From a virus, in the IMG/VR virus record IMGVR_UViG_3300025669_000059, positions 1 to 47,201 of that record: a DNA stretch of 47,201 nucleotides. One strand, given 5' to 3'. Every line of letters starts with the position of its first letter. The first letter of the stretch is position 1. This document shows positions 46,502-47,201 of this stretch, one piece after another. The notes below the pieces were generated by a model that was not told the DNA's origin, ran no database searches, and worked only from the letters and a program-made list of their open reading frames with translations. The translations under genes were made by a program, and so were the position numbers.

Positions 46502-47201
46502 ATGGCAGAAAAAGTAAACAAAGCCCTATTCAAGTCAGATGTTAATGGAGTAACATACTATGAAGCATTACCAGATTTCAATGTTTCTAAAGATTTGACT
46601 AGAGTTACAAACGTACAGGAAGCAAGGGACTATGCAACCTCTCTTAGAGGACAAGGAACTTATAGACCAGGAGATAGGTCTGGACCAAGTTTTGATGTTC
46701 AAGACGTAGCTAATAGAACAGACCAAGCTATATCTCAACTATCAGGAGACTCAGGGTATGTATTAGACTCCAACCCAGCAGGCAAAGACTCACCATTCAC
46801 TACTCAGAAGGCATTGAATAGCCAACAAGCTCAAAGAGACGCTATAGCTTCAGGAGCATCAGTTGACTTAAATGCAGGGAAAGGAGGACCAACACTAACA
46901 GTCCCAAAAGGAACACCAACTCCTCAACAATCTAACGCTGTATTTCAGGCAGGACAACCTACTCCAAGAGAACAGGTCGCTAGTGGGGCGCAAGGAGGAC
47001 AATATAACCATCCGGCTATAAAGACTAGAGACTTAATTATGGCAGGACAACCAATAACTGTATGGAAAGGTAGTAACCCGTCTGGAGGAATTTCTTATCA
47101 GATAAAATCAGGAGACAATCTAACTACAATAGCCGCACAATTTAATACTACAGTTGATAAAATCTTAGAGGCTAACGGATTAGGAGGCACCCCTCCATCC
47201 G
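46502..47201 (+). CDS. LysM virion/ejection protein, N-terminal part (continues at window start)
   Basis: It starts two bases after the preceding stop with MAEKVNKALFKSDVNGVTYYEALPDF. A polar, Gln/Ser/Gly-rich region follows, then KTRDLIMAGQPITVWKGSNPSGG and the LysM segment from residue 197. The frame joins that at bases 2-1450 without a break, giving about 670 aa by simple closure, more if LysM units are repeated. The N-terminus may attach to the virion while LysM meets the cell wall. Confidence 0.85.
   Translation, partial: MAEKVNKALFKSDVNGVTYYEALPDFNVSKDLTRVTNVQEARDYATSLRGQGTYRPGDRSGPSFDVQDVANRTDQAISQLSGDSGYVLDSNPAGKDSPFTTQKALNSQQAQRDAIASGASVDLNAGKGGPTLTVPKGTPTPQQSNAVFQAGQPTPREQVASGAQGGQYNHPAIKTRDLIMAGQPITVWKGSNPSGGISYQIKSGDNLTTIAAQFNTTVDKILEANGLGGTPPS
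47087..47201. repeat. 115-bp direct repeat, right copy
   Basis: Identical to 23-137, coding for LysM in the same frame. It marks circular closure or a collapsed tandem repeat, as discussed for the left copy. Confidence 0.9.

Noticed and set aside
1-47201. Alternative genetic code with TGA as glycine
   Set aside because: TGA serves as a sensible stop in several tight gene junctions (for example 16523, 14476 and 24713), and no long gene is interrupted by in-frame TGA.

Overview
The window is a nearly complete tailed-phage genome of about 47 kb. The last 115 bases (47087-47201) are identical to bases 23-137, and one gene (a LysM virion protein) reads in frame across the two ends, so the contig closes to a circle of about 47,086 bp, or it broke inside a tandem LysM repeat. 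No integrase, repressor, DNA polymerase or RNA polymerase was recognised. No tape-measure or sheath gene was recognised either, and very large virion/ejection proteins sit beside the tail fibre, so a podovirus-like particle is my best inference. The host is a bacterium with peptidoglycan (M23 endolysin, LysM domain). Four promoters are near-perfect or perfect sigma70 sites with 17-bp spacers. Most genes have A/T-rich leaders without Shine-Dalgarno sequences and one is apparently leaderless, a style known from several lineages including Patescibacteria and Bacteroidota. The canonical TTGACA/TATAAT promoters argue against Bacteroidota. The host cannot be fixed from sequence alone.

Layout. Two convergent transcription blocks leave a divergent control region at 29.5-30.24 kb and meet at a terminator near 14.62 kb. 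The plus block starts at a leaderless terS (30244), then terL, portal, scaffold-like protein, several small head proteins, decoration protein, major capsid protein, beta-helix protein, connector/tail proteins, glycine-rich protein, LamG-containing adaptor, another tail protein and the LysM protein. It wraps to the window start with the 1825-aa polyvalent ejection protein and the 1729-aa tail fibre, and ends in the lysis region (M23 endolysin and small membrane proteins, 12.1-14.5 kb).

The minus block (29.5 to 14.6 kb) is about 50 small early genes. They include a replication initiator with a phased iteron array inside its coding sequence, a PD-(D/E)XK exonuclease, an OB-fold-like ssDNA-binding candidate, a RusA-like resolvase, an HNH-like protein, a SWIM zinc finger, many zinc-ribbon microproteins, single-TM microproteins, a DUF2958 protein and a DUF1523-like protein.

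The most striking content is non-coding. (1) Three separate loci (12.51-12.62, 13.33-13.40 and 20.41-20.60 kb) carry the same small motif: a 4-bp stem with a GUCA loop followed by UAAUC. (2) There are four tandem 86-96-nt units at 16.77-17.07 kb, each with a covarying hairpin and conserved CAUAAA loop. (3) Two tRNA acceptor/T-arm-like minihelices lie in intergenic gaps. (4) The portal leader has mutually exclusive helices. (5) A 23-bp hairpin covers a leader ORF before the replication gene. (6) Hairpins occupy several gaps between head genes. One 0.6-kb segment (12.6-13.16 kb) has three overlapping small genes with good Shine-Dalgarno sites, unlike the rest, and is flanked by structured RNAs. 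These calls come from reading the sequence by eye; no folding or database search was run.
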